From contig NZ_JALDAX010000023.1 in NCBI RefSeq assembly GCF_022698145.1, positions 52,481 through 116,480 of the forward strand: a stretch of DNA of 64,000 bases, in the 5' to 3' direction. The stretch is from Streptomyces spinosisporus. Lineage in GTDB: Bacteria; Actinomycetota; Actinomycetes; Streptomycetales; Streptomycetaceae. Below, one piece after another: positions 16,194-25,444 of the stretch. The notes below the pieces were generated by a model. That model searched no databases. It had not been told where the DNA came from and saw nothing but the letters and a program-made list of their open reading frames with translations. Every line of letters starts with the position of its first letter. Within the stretch, counting starts at the first letter, position 1. Made by a program: the position numbers and the translations under genes.

Positions 16194-17009
16194 TCAGCGC
16201 TTGAGGGCCACCCCGCCGTACTGGTGCACCTGCTCGGGCAGACCCCACGCCTCGGCGTCGGGACGCCAGCGCGAGCACGAGGCCACGCCCGGTTCGAGCA
16301 GCTCCAGGCCGTCGAAGAAGCGGGCGATCTGCTCGGGGCTGCGCAGGATGTAGGGGAGCGAACCGCCCTCGTTGTACTGCCGGATGGCGTCGACGTAGGC
16401 CTCGCTGGTGTTCGTGCTGTCGTACTGCACGAGGTAGCTGCCCGACGGCAGTGCGTCCACCAGCCGGCGCACGATGGAGCGCGCCTCGTCGAAGTCCTCG
16501 ATGTGGCCCAGGATGCCCATCAGCATGAGACCGATCGGCTGGTCGAAGTCCAGCGTCCGCTTCGCCTCCCGCACGATGGCGTCCGGGTCGCGCAGATCGG
16601 CGTCGACGTAGTTGGTGACGCCCTCCGGGGTGCTGGTGAGCAGGGCGCGGGCGTGTGCCAGGACCAGCGGGTCGTTGTCGACGTAGACGATGCGGCAGTC
16701 GGGAGCCACCCGCTGGGCGATCTCATGGGTGTTGTCCACGTTGGGCAGCCCGGTGCCGATGTCCAGGAACTGGCGGATGCCCTCCTCGGCCGCCAGATGG
16801 CGCACGGCGCGGGCGAGGAAGTAGCGCGCGGCGCGGGCTCCGGTCTCGATACCGGGGAAGATCGCGCGGAAGGCGTCACCGGCCACCCGGTCGACCTCGT
16901 AGTTGTCCTTCCCTCCCAGCCAGTAGTTCCAGATCCGGGCCGACTGCGGCACGGAGGTGTCGATCTTGGAGAGTTCCTCCTGCGCGGAGTTGTCCGCCTC
17001 TTGGGACAT
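16194..17009 (-). CDS. SAM-dependent methyltransferase (DUF574/Methyltransf_19 type)
   Basis: A 271-residue member of an actinomycete-expanded methyltransferase family. N-terminal S-A-R-I-W-N-Y-W-L-G-G-K-D-N-Y, near residue 22, is the family signature. F-L-D-I-G-T-G-L-P near residue 85 is SAM motif I. V-Y-V-D-N-D-P-L-V-L-A-H near 110 carries the acidic ribose-binding residue. GGGAG precedes ATG 17009. Members usually cluster with XRE/DUF5753 genes in Streptomyces, and here the XRE gene is convergent. Substrate unknown. Confidence 0.87.
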   Translation of the reverse strand: MSQEADNSAQEELSKIDTSVPQSARIWNYWLGGKDNYEVDRVAGDAFRAIFPGIETGARAARYFLARAVRHLAAEEGIRQFLDIGTGLPNVDNTHEIAQRVAPDCRIVYVDNDPLVLAHARALLTSTPEGVTNYVDADLRDPDAIVREAKRTLDFDQPIGLMLMGILGHIEDFDEARSIVRRLVDALPSGSYLVQYDSTNTSEAYVDAIRQYNEGGSLPYILRSPEQIARFFDGLELLEPGVASCSRWRPDAEAWGLPEQVHQYGGVALKR

Positions 17010-17163
17010 GGGCGCTCCCTGCGTCTACGTGGTGCGAGAACACTGAACCGTCGAACACCGGTCGTACACGCCCACGTTATTCCCTCAACTCCGCACACGG
17101 GCGGATCATCAGCCCCAACCAGCCTGACTCGGCCGCCGGTTGGCTTGAATGACACCCCTCGTC

Positions 17164-18885
17164 TCAGCGCGTCCGCAGGACGTCGAGCGCGGTGAGCGCC
17201 ACATGCAGCTCGGTGCGCCGGGCGCCCGACTCCAGGTCGCAGTCCAGCAGCCGCTCGATGGTCCGCAGCCGCTGGTAGACCGTCTCCCGGGAGAGGTTGC
17301 CGCGGCGGGCCGCCACCGTCTTGTTGCCGGCCGCGTCGAGATAGTGGCGCAGGGTCGCGAGCAGATCCGTGCCGTGCCGCAGATCGTGGTCGACGAGCCG
17401 GCCGAGCAGGCGCTCGGCGTACTCCTGGACGCGCACGTCCTCGCGCAGCGCGTACAGCAGCCGGCGCAGCCCGATGTCGGACAGCTCGTGGAAGGACCGG
17501 CCCTCGGGCGGCGGCTCGCCGGGCAGCGCCGCTTCGGCCACGCGGCCGGCCTCACGGAAGGAACGGGCCACGTCGGACAGGCCGGTGACCTCCGAGCCGA
17601 CGCTCACCACCGCCTGCGGGTCGAGGGCGAGCGCGGCGCCGCTCAGCCGCTCGACCGCCGGCCGCCAGGGCTGCCCGGCACGCAGGGCGAGGAGGACGCC
17701 GAGCCGGCCGGGGGCCAGCACGCCGACGAGGGCCGGGACCCCGGCGGTCCGCAGCTCCTCCGACAGCCGGCTCTCCGCCTCCGCGTCGTCGCCCCCGGCC
17801 CGCGGGTCCGCTCGTACGGCGATCCGTACGGCGCGTACGGCCACCTGCACGGCGACGAAGGAGCAGTCCTCGACGGGCAGGCCCAGGGCGGCGATCCGGG
17901 CGCGGGCGTCCGCGGGGGAGTGGTGGCGCTGCTCGGCGAGATCGCGCAGGGCGCCCCGGTGCGCGGTGCGTTCCCAGGGCGTGGCATGGATGAGACGGGC
18001 GACGGTCAGCGCCGTCGCCGTCCGCTCCAGGACCGTGACGTCCTCGGGCCCGAAGGCGGCGGGACCGGTGCGGGCCGCGGCCGGGAGCATGGCCGCGCGG
18101 CCCCAGCGCTCGCCCTGGTACTCCACCGGCACGACGAGCCAGCCCTCGGGACCGCGCACCTCGGCGCGGTCGCCGGACGGCACCGCTCGGGAGCGCCGCT
18201 CCCAGCCGCTGAGCGCCTCCTCGACCGTGCAGCCCGAGGGCTCGCAGACCAGCGCCCGGTGCACCAGGTTCTCCAGGACGACCGTACGGCCGCTCATCTC
18301 CGCCGCCGCCCGCACCACCTCCTCGGGACCCGCACCCCGCAGCGTCAGCGCGCCGAACGCCTCGTGGATCCGCTGCGTCCGGCGCATCGCGTCCGCCTGA
18401 CTGCCCAGCAGCAGCGCGTGCACGACCTGGGTGACCTCCAGGAAGTTGACGTCGGCGGCCAGCGTGACCAGCGGCAGACCGCGCGCCCGGCAGGCGTCCA
18501 CGAGCGCGGACGGCGGGCGGTGGTAGCGCCGTACCAGCTCGATGACCAGGGCCGCCGCTCCGACGTCGGCGAGCTCGTCCACGTATCTGCGCACGCCCGC
18601 CGGTTCGTCGGGCAGCGGCATGCCGGTGGTCAGGACGAGTTCACCGCCCTTGAGGAAGGACGCCGGGTCCGTCAGCTCGGTGATGTGCACCCAGCGGACC
18701 GGCCGGTCGAGGCGCTCCACCCCGGTGACGACCTGCGGCTGCCCGGCGGCCAGGACGGGCAGCGCCAGTGCGTCGGCGACGGTCAGCGGGCGGGGCGGGG
18801 GGTCGATGGTGCGGCGGAGGGGGGACCGGTCCTCGCGCAGGGCGGCGGACCTGTCCTGGCCGGCTGCGGACTCGTTCTCGCGCAT
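17164..18885 (-). CDS. PucR-family transcriptional regulator
   Basis: A 573-residue regulator with the PucR N-terminal domain at about 35-155 (L-T-V-A-D-A-L-A-L-P-V, R-P-V-R-W-V-H-I-T-E-L, G-G-E-L-V-L-T-T-G). A GAF-like or GGDEF-like middle follows, then the C-terminal PucR helix-turn-helix (R-H-Y-L-D-A-A-G-N-K-T-V-A-A, L-S-R-E-T-V-Y-Q-R-L). The start at 18885 is the last in-frame ATG before this domain. The family controls purine and GABA use. Divergence from gabT- and gabD-like genes suggests it activates them. Confidence 0.88.
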   Translation of the reverse strand: MRENESAAGQDRSAALREDRSPLRRTIDPPPRPLTVADALALPVLAAGQPQVVTGVERLDRPVRWVHITELTDPASFLKGGELVLTTGMPLPDEPAGVRRYVDELADVGAAALVIELVRRYHRPPSALVDACRARGLPLVTLAADVNFLEVTQVVHALLLGSQADAMRRTQRIHEAFGALTLRGAGPEEVVRAAAEMSGRTVVLENLVHRALVCEPSGCTVEEALSGWERRSRAVPSGDRAEVRGPEGWLVVPVEYQGERWGRAAMLPAAARTGPAAFGPEDVTVLERTATALTVARLIHATPWERTAHRGALRDLAEQRHHSPADARARIAALGLPVEDCSFVAVQVAVRAVRIAVRADPRAGGDDAEAESRLSEELRTAGVPALVGVLAPGRLGVLLALRAGQPWRPAVERLSGAALALDPQAVVSVGSEVTGLSDVARSFREAGRVAEAALPGEPPPEGRSFHELSDIGLRRLLYALREDVRVQEYAERLLGRLVDHDLRHGTDLLATLRHYLDAAGNKTVAARRGNLSRETVYQRLRTIERLLDCDLESGARRTELHVALTALDVLRTR

Positions 18886-19039
18886 AGGGCGTACCTGCCC
18901 GCGCAGGGAGGCTGACACAACGTCCGAACACCGCCGTCCGGCTGGACGGTTCAGGCGTTGTCGGCGGCCGCGGGGGCCGGGACGCTCGAAGGGACGAAGC
19001 ATCCCGTACGAAGTAGCCCGTACGGCCCAGGAGGCCACC

Positions 19040-20299
19040 ATGACCGCACTGTCGCCGCACCTTCGCCAGGCCACGCCCGTACTGGCCGTCCGGGGCGAGG
19101 GCGTCCACCTCTACGACGAGGACGGCCGCCGCTATCTCGACTTCACCGCCGGCATCGGTGTCACCAGCACCGGCCACTGCCACCCCAGGGTCGTGGCGGC
19201 GGCCCAGGAGCAGGTGGGCACCCTGGTGCACGGGCAGTACACGACCGTGCTGCACCGGCCGCTGCGCCGGCTCGTCGACAAGCTCGGCGAGGTGCTGCCG
19301 GCCGGCCTGGACAGCCTGTTCTTCAGCAACTCCGGCAGCGAGGCCGTCGAGGCCGCACTGCGGCTGGCCCGGCAGGCCACCGGCCGGCCCAACGTCCTGG
19401 TCTGCCACGGCGGTTTCCACGGCCGTACGGTCGCCGCCGCCTCGATGACCACCTCCGGCGTCCGCTTCCGCTCCGGCTTCTCGCCGCTGATGAGCGGAGT
19501 GGTCGTCACGCCGTTCCCCGACGCCTTCCGCTACGGCTGGGACGAGGACACCGCGACCCGGTTCGCCCTCCGGGAACTCGACTACACCCTGCAGACCATC
19601 TCCTCGCCCGCCGACACCGCCGCCGTCATCGTGGAACCGGTGCTCGGCGAGGGCGGCTACGTGCCCGCCAACCGCGCCTTCCTCGAAGGCCTGCGCGAAC
19701 GGGCCGACCGGCACGGCTTCCTGCTGATCCTCGACGAGGTGCAGACCGGCGTCGGCCGCACCGGACGCTTCTGGGGACACGACCACTTCGGCGTCGCCCC
19801 CGACATCCTGATCACCGCGAAGGGCCTGGCCAGCGGCTTCCCGCTGTCGGGGATCGCCGCCTCCGAGGAGCTGATGAGCAAGGCCTGGCCGGGCTCGCAG
19901 GGCGGCACCTACGGCGCCAACGCCGTCGCCTGCGCGGCCGCCTGCGCCACCCTCGACGTCGTACGCGACGAGAAGCTCGTCGAGAACGCCGACGCCATGG
20001 GCGCACGGCTGCGCGCCGGCCTGCGGAAGGTCGCCGACGCCACGCCCGCCATCGGCGACGTCCGCGGCCTCGGCCTCATGCTCGCCAGCGAGTTCGTCAC
20101 CGAGGACGGCAGCCCCGACCCTGACACCGCCGCCCGCGTCCAACGCGCCGCCGTCGACGAGGGCCTCCTCCTCCTGCTGTGCGGCGCCTGGAACCAGGTC
20201 GTACGGATGATCCCGGCCCTGGTGATCGACGAGACGGCGGTGGACGAGGGGTTGGAGGCTTGGGGGAGGGCGGTGGAGGTGGGGGTGGCCGGCCGATGA
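19040..20299 (+). CDS. gabT: Class III aminotransferase, probable 4-aminobutyrate aminotransferase
   Basis: This predicted PLP-dependent transaminase would move the omega-amino group of GABA to 2-oxoglutarate, giving succinate semialdehyde. The 419-residue sequence has the class III layout: F-S-N-S-G-S-E-A-V-E-A-A near residue 95, F-L-L-I-L-D-E-V-Q-T-G-V-G-R-T with the PLP-ring Asp, and Lys261 in I-T-A-K-G-L-A-S-G as Schiff-base lysine. AGGAGG precedes ATG 19040. The semialdehyde dehydrogenase 86 bases downstream and the divergent PucR regulator support GABA, though other omega-amino acids remain possible. Confidence 0.83.
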   Translation: MTALSPHLRQATPVLAVRGEGVHLYDEDGRRYLDFTAGIGVTSTGHCHPRVVAAAQEQVGTLVHGQYTTVLHRPLRRLVDKLGEVLPAGLDSLFFSNSGSEAVEAALRLARQATGRPNVLVCHGGFHGRTVAAASMTTSGVRFRSGFSPLMSGVVVTPFPDAFRYGWDEDTATRFALRELDYTLQTISSPADTAAVIVEPVLGEGGYVPANRAFLEGLRERADRHGFLLILDEVQTGVGRTGRFWGHDHFGVAPDILITAKGLASGFPLSGIAASEELMSKAWPGSQGGTYGANAVACAAACATLDVVRDEKLVENADAMGARLRAGLRKVADATPAIGDVRGLGLMLASEFVTEDGSPDPDTAARVQRAAVDEGLLLLLCGAWNQVVRMIPALVIDETAVDEGLEAWGRAVEVGVAGR

Positions 20300-20384
20300 G
20301 GGACCGGCCGGGTGCCGGTCCCGGAGCCGGCACCCGCGCCGCTCAGCCGGTAGATCCCGTCACGCACCGAGCAGGAGGTATCAC

Positions 20385-21824
20385 ATGATCACCACGCCTA
20401 CGCAGCTGTTCATCGGCGGAGCCTGGGTGGACGCCGTGGACGGCGGCACCATGGCCGTCGACGATCCCGCGACCGGTGAGGTCCTCGCGCAGGTCGCCGA
20501 TGCCGGGCCCAAGGACGGGCGGCTCGCGGAGGACGCGGCCGTCGACGCCCAGGAGCAGTGGGGGCGTACGGCACCCCGGACGCGGAGCGAGATCCTGCGG
20601 CGCGCGCACGAGATCATCCTCGACCGCACCGACGAACTCGCCCGTCTGATGACGTCCGAGATGGGCAAACCACTGACGGAGGCGCGCGGTGAAGTCGCCT
20701 ACGCCGCCGAGTTCTTCCGCTGGTTCTCGGAGGAGGCGGTCCGGGTCGAGGGCGGGTACGGGACGCTGCCCGACGGCCGCAACCGCATGCTGCTCGGCCG
20801 CCGCCCGGTGGGGCCCTGTCTGCTGATCACCCCGTGGAACTTCCCCCTCGCCATGGGCACCCGCAAGATCGGCCCGGCGATCGCGGCGGGCTGCACCATG
20901 GTCCTCAAGCCCGCCCCGCAGACCCCGCTCTCCAGCCTGGCGCTCGCCGCGATCCTCAAGGAGGCCGGGCTGCCGGACGGCGTGCTGAACGTCGTCACCA
21001 CCTCCCGGGCCGGAGAGGTGTGCGAACCCCTGCTGCGCGGCGGCAGGATCCGCAAGCTCTCCTTCACCGGCTCCACGGCCGTCGGCCGCCTGCTGCTCGC
21101 ACAGTGCGCCGACACCGTCGTACGGACCTCGATGGAGCTCGGCGGCAACGCGCCGTTCATCGTCTTCGACGACGCCGACCTCGACGTGGCCCTCGACGGC
21201 GCGATGGTCGCCAAGATGCGCAACATGGGCGAGGCCTGCACGGCGGCGAACCGCTTCTTCGTCCACCGGTCCGTGGCCGAGGAGTTCGCCCGGCGCCTCG
21301 CCGACCGGATGGGCGCCCTTGTGGTGGGCCCCGGCACCCGCGACGGCGTGGACGTCGGCCCCCTGATCGACGCGGCCGGGCGCGCCAAGGTCGAGGAGCT
21401 GGTGTCCGACGCGCTGGAGCGCGGCGCCCGGCTGCTCGTCGGCGGACGCACCCCCGAGGGCCCGGGCTGCTTCTATCCGCCGACCGTGCTGACGGACGTC
21501 GACCCCGGCAGCCGGCTGATGGAGACGGAGATCTTCGGCCCCATGGCGGCGATCCTGACCTTCGACGAGGAGGACGAGGTGGTCAGGCGCGCCAATGACA
21601 CGCCCTGGGGCCTGGTCGGCTACCTCTTCACCGAGAACCTGGACCGCGCCCTGCGCATCAGCGAATGCCTGGAGGTCGGCATGGTCGGCCTCAACACGGG
21701 CCTGGTCTCCAACCCGGCCGCACCGTTCGGTGGCGTGAAGCAGTCCGGCCTGGGCCGCGAGGGCGGCCGCGTCGGCATCGAGGAGTTTCTGGAGTACCAG
21801 TACCTCGCGATCCCGGTGCGCTGA
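20385..21824 (+). CDS. gabD: NAD(P)-dependent succinate-semialdehyde dehydrogenase type aldehyde dehydrogenase
   Basis: A 479-residue aldehyde dehydrogenase that would oxidise succinate semialdehyde to succinate. Motifs are T-P-W-N-F-P-L near residue 147, the F-T-G-S-T-A-V-G cofactor loop near 227, catalytic Glu251 (M-E-L-G-G-N) and Cys285 (G-E-A-C-T-A-A-N-R), and the terminal P-F-G-G-V-K-Q-S-G. The A-C-T-A-A-N variant and the M-L-L-G-R-R-P-V-G entry are typical of the SSADH branch. AGGAGG precedes the ATG. It follows the GabT-like gene, completing a two-step GABA shunt. Confidence 0.85.
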   Translation: MITTPTQLFIGGAWVDAVDGGTMAVDDPATGEVLAQVADAGPKDGRLAEDAAVDAQEQWGRTAPRTRSEILRRAHEIILDRTDELARLMTSEMGKPLTEARGEVAYAAEFFRWFSEEAVRVEGGYGTLPDGRNRMLLGRRPVGPCLLITPWNFPLAMGTRKIGPAIAAGCTMVLKPAPQTPLSSLALAAILKEAGLPDGVLNVVTTSRAGEVCEPLLRGGRIRKLSFTGSTAVGRLLLAQCADTVVRTSMELGGNAPFIVFDDADLDVALDGAMVAKMRNMGEACTAANRFFVHRSVAEEFARRLADRMGALVVGPGTRDGVDVGPLIDAAGRAKVEELVSDALERGARLLVGGRTPEGPGCFYPPTVLTDVDPGSRLMETEIFGPMAAILTFDEEDEVVRRANDTPWGLVGYLFTENLDRALRISECLEVGMVGLNTGLVSNPAAPFGGVKQSGLGREGGRVGIEEFLEYQYLAIPVR

Positions 21825-21825
21825 A

Positions 21826-21858
21826 CGCCGCCCGGCCCGCCGGCTCATCGGGGCGGCG
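21826..21858. terminator. Bidirectional hairpin between convergent gabD-like and SDR genes
   Basis: CGCCGCCC (21826-21833) pairs with GGGCGGCG (21851-21858) around a 17-base loop, directly between the two stop codons. Confidence 0.55.
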
Positions 21859-22638
21859 CTACGCCCCGATCATGTTGAAGCCCCCGTCGGCGTTCAGGTA
21901 CACCCCGGTCATGTGCGCGGCATCCTCCGTCGCCAGGAACAGGGCGGTGCCCGCGACTTCGGCAGGTCCCGGAATCCGCCCCATCGGCGTCTTGGCGATC
22001 ATGTCCTCCCGTCGCCCCGACCTCCAGTCCGCGCGCTGCAGCAGCGTTTCGGTCTCGATGAAGCCGGGTGCGAACGTGTTGACCCGTACGTGCGGGGCGA
22101 AGGCCTGGGCGTAGGACTTGGTGATCCCGAGGATGCCGTACTTCGCGGCGGCGTACTGAGGAGCCCGCGCGCTCCCGTGCACGATCACGGTGGAGCCGAT
22201 GTTGACGATGGCGCCGTGCCCCTGCTCCAGCATCCGGGAGCCGAACTCGTGCACGCACAGCATGGTTCCCTTGACGTCCACGGCGAGCACATGGTCGATG
22301 GACTCCTCGGTCAGCTCCCGCCAGGACATCTGGTCGCCCGCCATGTCCCCGACGTTGTTGACCAGCACGTCGAGGCCGCCGAACCGGCCGAACACCTCCT
22401 CGGCCATACGGATCACATCGGCGTGCACGGCGATGTCGCCCCGCACGGTGAACGCCTCGCCGCCGGCGTCCTCGATGCGGGCGACGGTCTTCGCGGCGCC
22501 GGCGGCGGAGCTGCGGTAGTGGACGGCGACCCGCGCACCCTCCTGCGCGGCCCGCACGGCTGTCTCGGCGCCGAATCCGGTGCCCGCTCCGGTGACGAGG
22601 ACGGTCTTGCCGGTGAAGCGCCGGGGCATGGGGGTCAT
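21859..22638 (-). CDS. SDR-family oxidoreductase
   Basis: A 259-residue classical short-chain dehydrogenase. V-L-V-T-G-A-G-T-G-F-G near residue 14 is the NAD(P) glycine motif. V-N-N-V-G is near 90, the Ser of N-I-G-S-T near 145, and the Y-A-A-A-K catalytic pair near 160. The start at 22638 has GGAGC upstream; ATG at 22629 is an alternative. It is divergent from the fumarylacetoacetate-hydrolase-family gene, with which it may share a pathway. The substrate cannot be read from sequence. Confidence 0.87.
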   Translation of the reverse strand: MTPMPRRFTGKTVLVTGAGTGFGAETAVRAAQEGARVAVHYRSSAAGAAKTVARIEDAGGEAFTVRGDIAVHADVIRMAEEVFGRFGGLDVLVNNVGDMAGDQMSWRELTEESIDHVLAVDVKGTMLCVHEFGSRMLEQGHGAIVNIGSTVIVHGSARAPQYAAAKYGILGITKSYAQAFAPHVRVNTFAPGFIETETLLQRADWRSGRREDMIAKTPMGRIPGPAEVAGTALFLATEDAAHMTGVYLNADGGFNMIGA

Positions 22639-22779
22639 AGCGGCTCCGTTCGTGAAGTCTCTTGGTGTGCAAGGGCGTTCGGGGTGTACTGAGGACGGAC
22701 GACGTTCGCCAGTTTGCCCCTGTCGCCGTCGAGTGCGGCCATGTCGGGCAGGCTGAATGCCGACAGTCAGGGAGGTCCG

Positions 22780-23667
22780 ATGAAGCTGGTGACGTTCGAC
22801 GCGCAGCCCGGGCGGCAACTGGTGGGGCGGCTCGACGCCGGGACGGTCGTGGAGTTCGACGTGCCCTCGATGCGGGAGTACTTCGAGCGGGAGGGTCAAG
22901 TCCGCGAGACGGGACGGACGTTCGCGCTCGCCGACGTCCGGCTGCGCGCGCCCATCGTGCCGAGGAAGTTCTTCCACACGGCCGGGAACTTCCGTGAACA
23001 CCACGAGGATCTGGCCCGCGTCGACTGGTCCCACCCCGTCAACAAAGGCATCGTGTTCTTCCAGAACGTCGACGCGATCATCGGCCCCGGCGAGCCGATC
23101 GTGTACCCCGCGAACCTCACCCGGGAACTCGACTACGAACTCGAACTCGCCGTCGTCATCGGCACACCGGGCCGCTTCTTCTCCGCGGAGCAGGCCGCCG
23201 AGCACATCGCCGGCTACCTCGTCTTCAACGACATCACCGCCCGCGACATCCAGCGCCGCGAGATGGAGTCCGGGGTCTTCTCCTTCTCGAAGGCCATCGA
23301 GACGTTCTGCCCGATCGGCCCGTACATCGTCACCGCCGACGAGATCGGCGACCCCCACGACCTGGACATGGAACTGCGCGTCAACGGCGACATCCGGCAG
23401 AAGTCCAACACCGCCCGGATGTCGGTGTCGATCCCGCAACTGGTCGCCTACCACTCCCCGCAGACCTACAGCGCCGGAGACCTCATCACCACGGGCACCA
23501 TCGCCGGAGTCGCCGCAAGCACACAGGACCCCTTCGCCAACTACCTGAAACCGGGTGACGTGGTCGAAGCCGAGATCGAACGGATCGGCGTGCTCCGCAA
23601 CCCGGTCATCTCCTGGCAGGACGCATACGGCACCGACGAGCCGCCCGCCGAACAGTGGGCGGGGTGA
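22780..23667 (+). CDS. Fumarylacetoacetate hydrolase family protein
   Basis: This 295-residue protein has the FAH fold used for C-C bond hydrolysis, decarboxylation or isomerisation of beta-keto acids. Metal-site residues are visible in R-E-L-D-Y-E-L-E-L-A near residue 113 and in F-N-D-I-T-A-R-D near 150. V-P-R-K-F-F-H-T-A-G-N-F and T-G-T-I-A-G-V-A are further family landmarks. GGGAGG precedes ATG 22780. Substrate unassigned; it lies opposite an SDR and next to the GABA genes but with no overlap that proves a link. Confidence 0.87.
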   Translation: MKLVTFDAQPGRQLVGRLDAGTVVEFDVPSMREYFEREGQVRETGRTFALADVRLRAPIVPRKFFHTAGNFREHHEDLARVDWSHPVNKGIVFFQNVDAIIGPGEPIVYPANLTRELDYELELAVVIGTPGRFFSAEQAAEHIAGYLVFNDITARDIQRREMESGVFSFSKAIETFCPIGPYIVTADEIGDPHDLDMELRVNGDIRQKSNTARMSVSIPQLVAYHSPQTYSAGDLITTGTIAGVAASTQDPFANYLKPGDVVEAEIERIGVLRNPVISWQDAYGTDEPPAEQWAG

Positions 23668-23704
23668 CGGTCGGACGCCGCCGTTCGCGGAGTCGTACCG
23701 CAAA

Positions 23705-23736
23705 ACCGGCCGAGGACCCTCAAGTCCCCGGCCGGT
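23705..23736. terminator. Bidirectional terminator hairpin
   Basis: ACCGGCCG-a-GGAC (23705-23717) pairs with GTCC-c-CGGCCGGT (23724-23736) with one internal mismatch and a short loop, between two convergent stop codons. Confidence 0.8.
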
Positions 23737-23763
23737 CCGCGTGGTTCGGTGGCAGCAGTGCGG

Positions 23764-25041
23764 CTATCGCGTGGCCGCCCGGCGACGTCGCGCCACCACG
23801 ACGGCCGCCGTGCCCGCGGCGACGGCCGCGGCGGACGCGCCCGCGATCGGCAGGGTCGCGCTGGAACCGGTGCTCGCCAGGTCGCCGTCGGGGGTGGTGG
23901 AGCCGGAGCCGCCGCCCGTCGTGGAGTCGCCCCCGGTGGACGCGCCGCCGCCCGTGGAACCGTGCGTCGAGCCGTTACCGGAGCCCGAGCCCGACCCGCC
24001 CGTCGAGTCCGAGCCGCCGTCCGACCCCGAGCCGCCCGTCGAACCGCCGCCGCCGGTGGCGTCGAGGGTGATGGCGGCCGTGTCGTCAGCGGTGTTCTTG
24101 TCGAACGGGCGGGGCTCGCCGGCCAGTGCCACGGAACCCTTCGCGCCCGGCACCGCCTTGTCGATCCGCAGCTTGAAGGTGTAGTTCTCGCCCTTGCCCT
24201 CGTCCTCCCAGGACTGGCTGGTGCCGCACTCGTAGATGCCGGTGGCCACCTTGTCGCAGTAGCCGTGGCCCTTGGTCACGGTCGTGCCGGCCGGCATCTT
24301 GATCCTGACCTTCGTCACCGGGGTGCCGCCGTCCCGCAGCACCCAGGCCGGACCCGCGTTGGTGAAGTTCACCTTCAGGTCGACCGTGTCCCCGACGGCG
24401 CCCTTCAGGCGATCGCCCGTGACCTTGAAGTCGGCCGTGTTGTCCGCGGTCACCTGCACCTCGGCGTCGTCCCACTCGGGGTGGTCGGCGCCGGGCGTGC
24501 CCGGGGTGGCGTCCGGCTGCTCGGCCAGCTCGACCGCGGGGGCGGTGCCGCGCACGGGCTCGCTCGCGTTCTCGTCGACACTGGGCTCGGTGGTCTCCAC
24601 CACGACCCGCAGCCGGTCGTAGAGGGCGTGGTCGAGCACGTTCAGGGTCAGGGCCTTCTCCGGTGCGTACACGGTTCCGGGCTCGACGGTCTGGTCGAAC
24701 TCGCAGACCGCCTCGGACCGGCTCGGCGCCTCGTCGTAGGAAGGTATCTCGTAGCGAAGGCAGTTGGAGGGCAGCTCGGTGTGGCTCAGGCCGCGGGTGA
24801 CGGTGTACGAGAGCCAGACCTTGTCGGCCGCCGCGGTGCCCGTGTTGGCGAACGTGACCGGTACGTCGACGCTGCTGCCGGGCTTCGCGCCGTCGATGGG
24901 CGCGATCTTCCCCAGCGTCACGGCGGCCGCCGGGTCGTCGGCGGCGACGGCAGGCGCGGCACCCAGTGCGATCAGGGCGATGGCGCCGACCGCGCCGGCG
25001 GTCTGTCGGAGCGGACGGGATCCGGAAGAGCTCAGGAGCAT
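23764..25041 (-). CDS. Cell-wall-anchored protein with LAxTG sortase signal
   Basis: A 425-residue secreted protein. A Sec signal peptide occupies residues 1-34 (basic start, hydrophobic core, A-V-A-A cleavage). Two DUF11-like or CARDB-like beta-sandwich repeats follow (V-T-F-A-N-T-G-T-A-A near 65; V-N-F-T-N-A-G-P near 240), with cysteine pairs that probably form disulfides. Residues from about 325 to 390 are a Gly/Ser/Thr linker. The end is a textbook sorting signal: L-A-S-T-G, a hydrophobic helix and A-R-R-R-R. LAxTG signals are used by class E sortases in Streptomyces. No sortase gene is in the window. Confidence 0.85.
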   Translation of the reverse strand: MLLSSSGSRPLRQTAGAVGAIALIALGAAPAVAADDPAAAVTLGKIAPIDGAKPGSSVDVPVTFANTGTAAADKVWLSYTVTRGLSHTELPSNCLRYEIPSYDEAPSRSEAVCEFDQTVEPGTVYAPEKALTLNVLDHALYDRLRVVVETTEPSVDENASEPVRGTAPAVELAEQPDATPGTPGADHPEWDDAEVQVTADNTADFKVTGDRLKGAVGDTVDLKVNFTNAGPAWVLRDGGTPVTKVRIKMPAGTTVTKGHGYCDKVATGIYECGTSQSWEDEGKGENYTFKLRIDKAVPGAKGSVALAGEPRPFDKNTADDTAAITLDATGGGGSTGGSGSDGGSDSTGGSGSGSGNGSTHGSTGGGASTGGDSTTGGGSGSTTPDGDLASTGSSATLPIAGASAAAVAAGTAAVVVARRRRAATR

Positions 25042-25276
25042 GTGGGGGGTCCTCTGGTGAAGCGTCGGTTGCGGAGGAACGAACTGTGCGGGAACGCGAG
25101 TTCCACCACAGGAGACACACGGGCGGGCCGGATGGTTGCAGTGGGAAAGAAGAACGCGGCCGTGAAGAGAGGGGCGTATTCCACGGACGTGTCCGCGATG
25201 CGGGACGGTCCTCTTGACGTGCATCCGGGCCCGACCGACACTCCAGAAGGGAATCCTAGTGAATAGGTAGGGAAGC

Positions 25277-25387
25277 ATGAGGCGCCTGGAGCCGGTCACC
25301 GTCCGAGTGAGCCGTTCGCCTCTGCTGACATCCCGCCGTCACATCGATCTGCAGCGCACCTGCAGTGCGATCAGCCCCCAGGGCTGA
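25277..25387 (+). CDS. Putative leader peptide (R-R-H-I-D-L-Q-R type)
   Basis: A 36-residue open frame ends ...S-R-R-H-I-D-L-Q-R-T-C-S-A-I-S-P-Q-G. The R-H-[IV]-D-L-x-R core with a nearby cysteine is a recurring short leader-peptide family found upstream of sulfur-assimilation genes in Streptomyces. It ends 57 bases before the glutathione-transferase-like gene. A role in cysteine-dependent attenuation is inferred; no terminator/antiterminator pair was worked out. The weak ribosome-binding site (GGGAAG) keeps confidence moderate. Confidence 0.6.
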   Translation: MRRLEPVTVRVSRSPLLTSRRHIDLQRTCSAISPQG

Positions 25388-25444
25388 GCCCGCCCGACGT
25401 CACTTCCGCCGCGTGCACGTCCGCGCCCACTCCAGGGGAGAGCC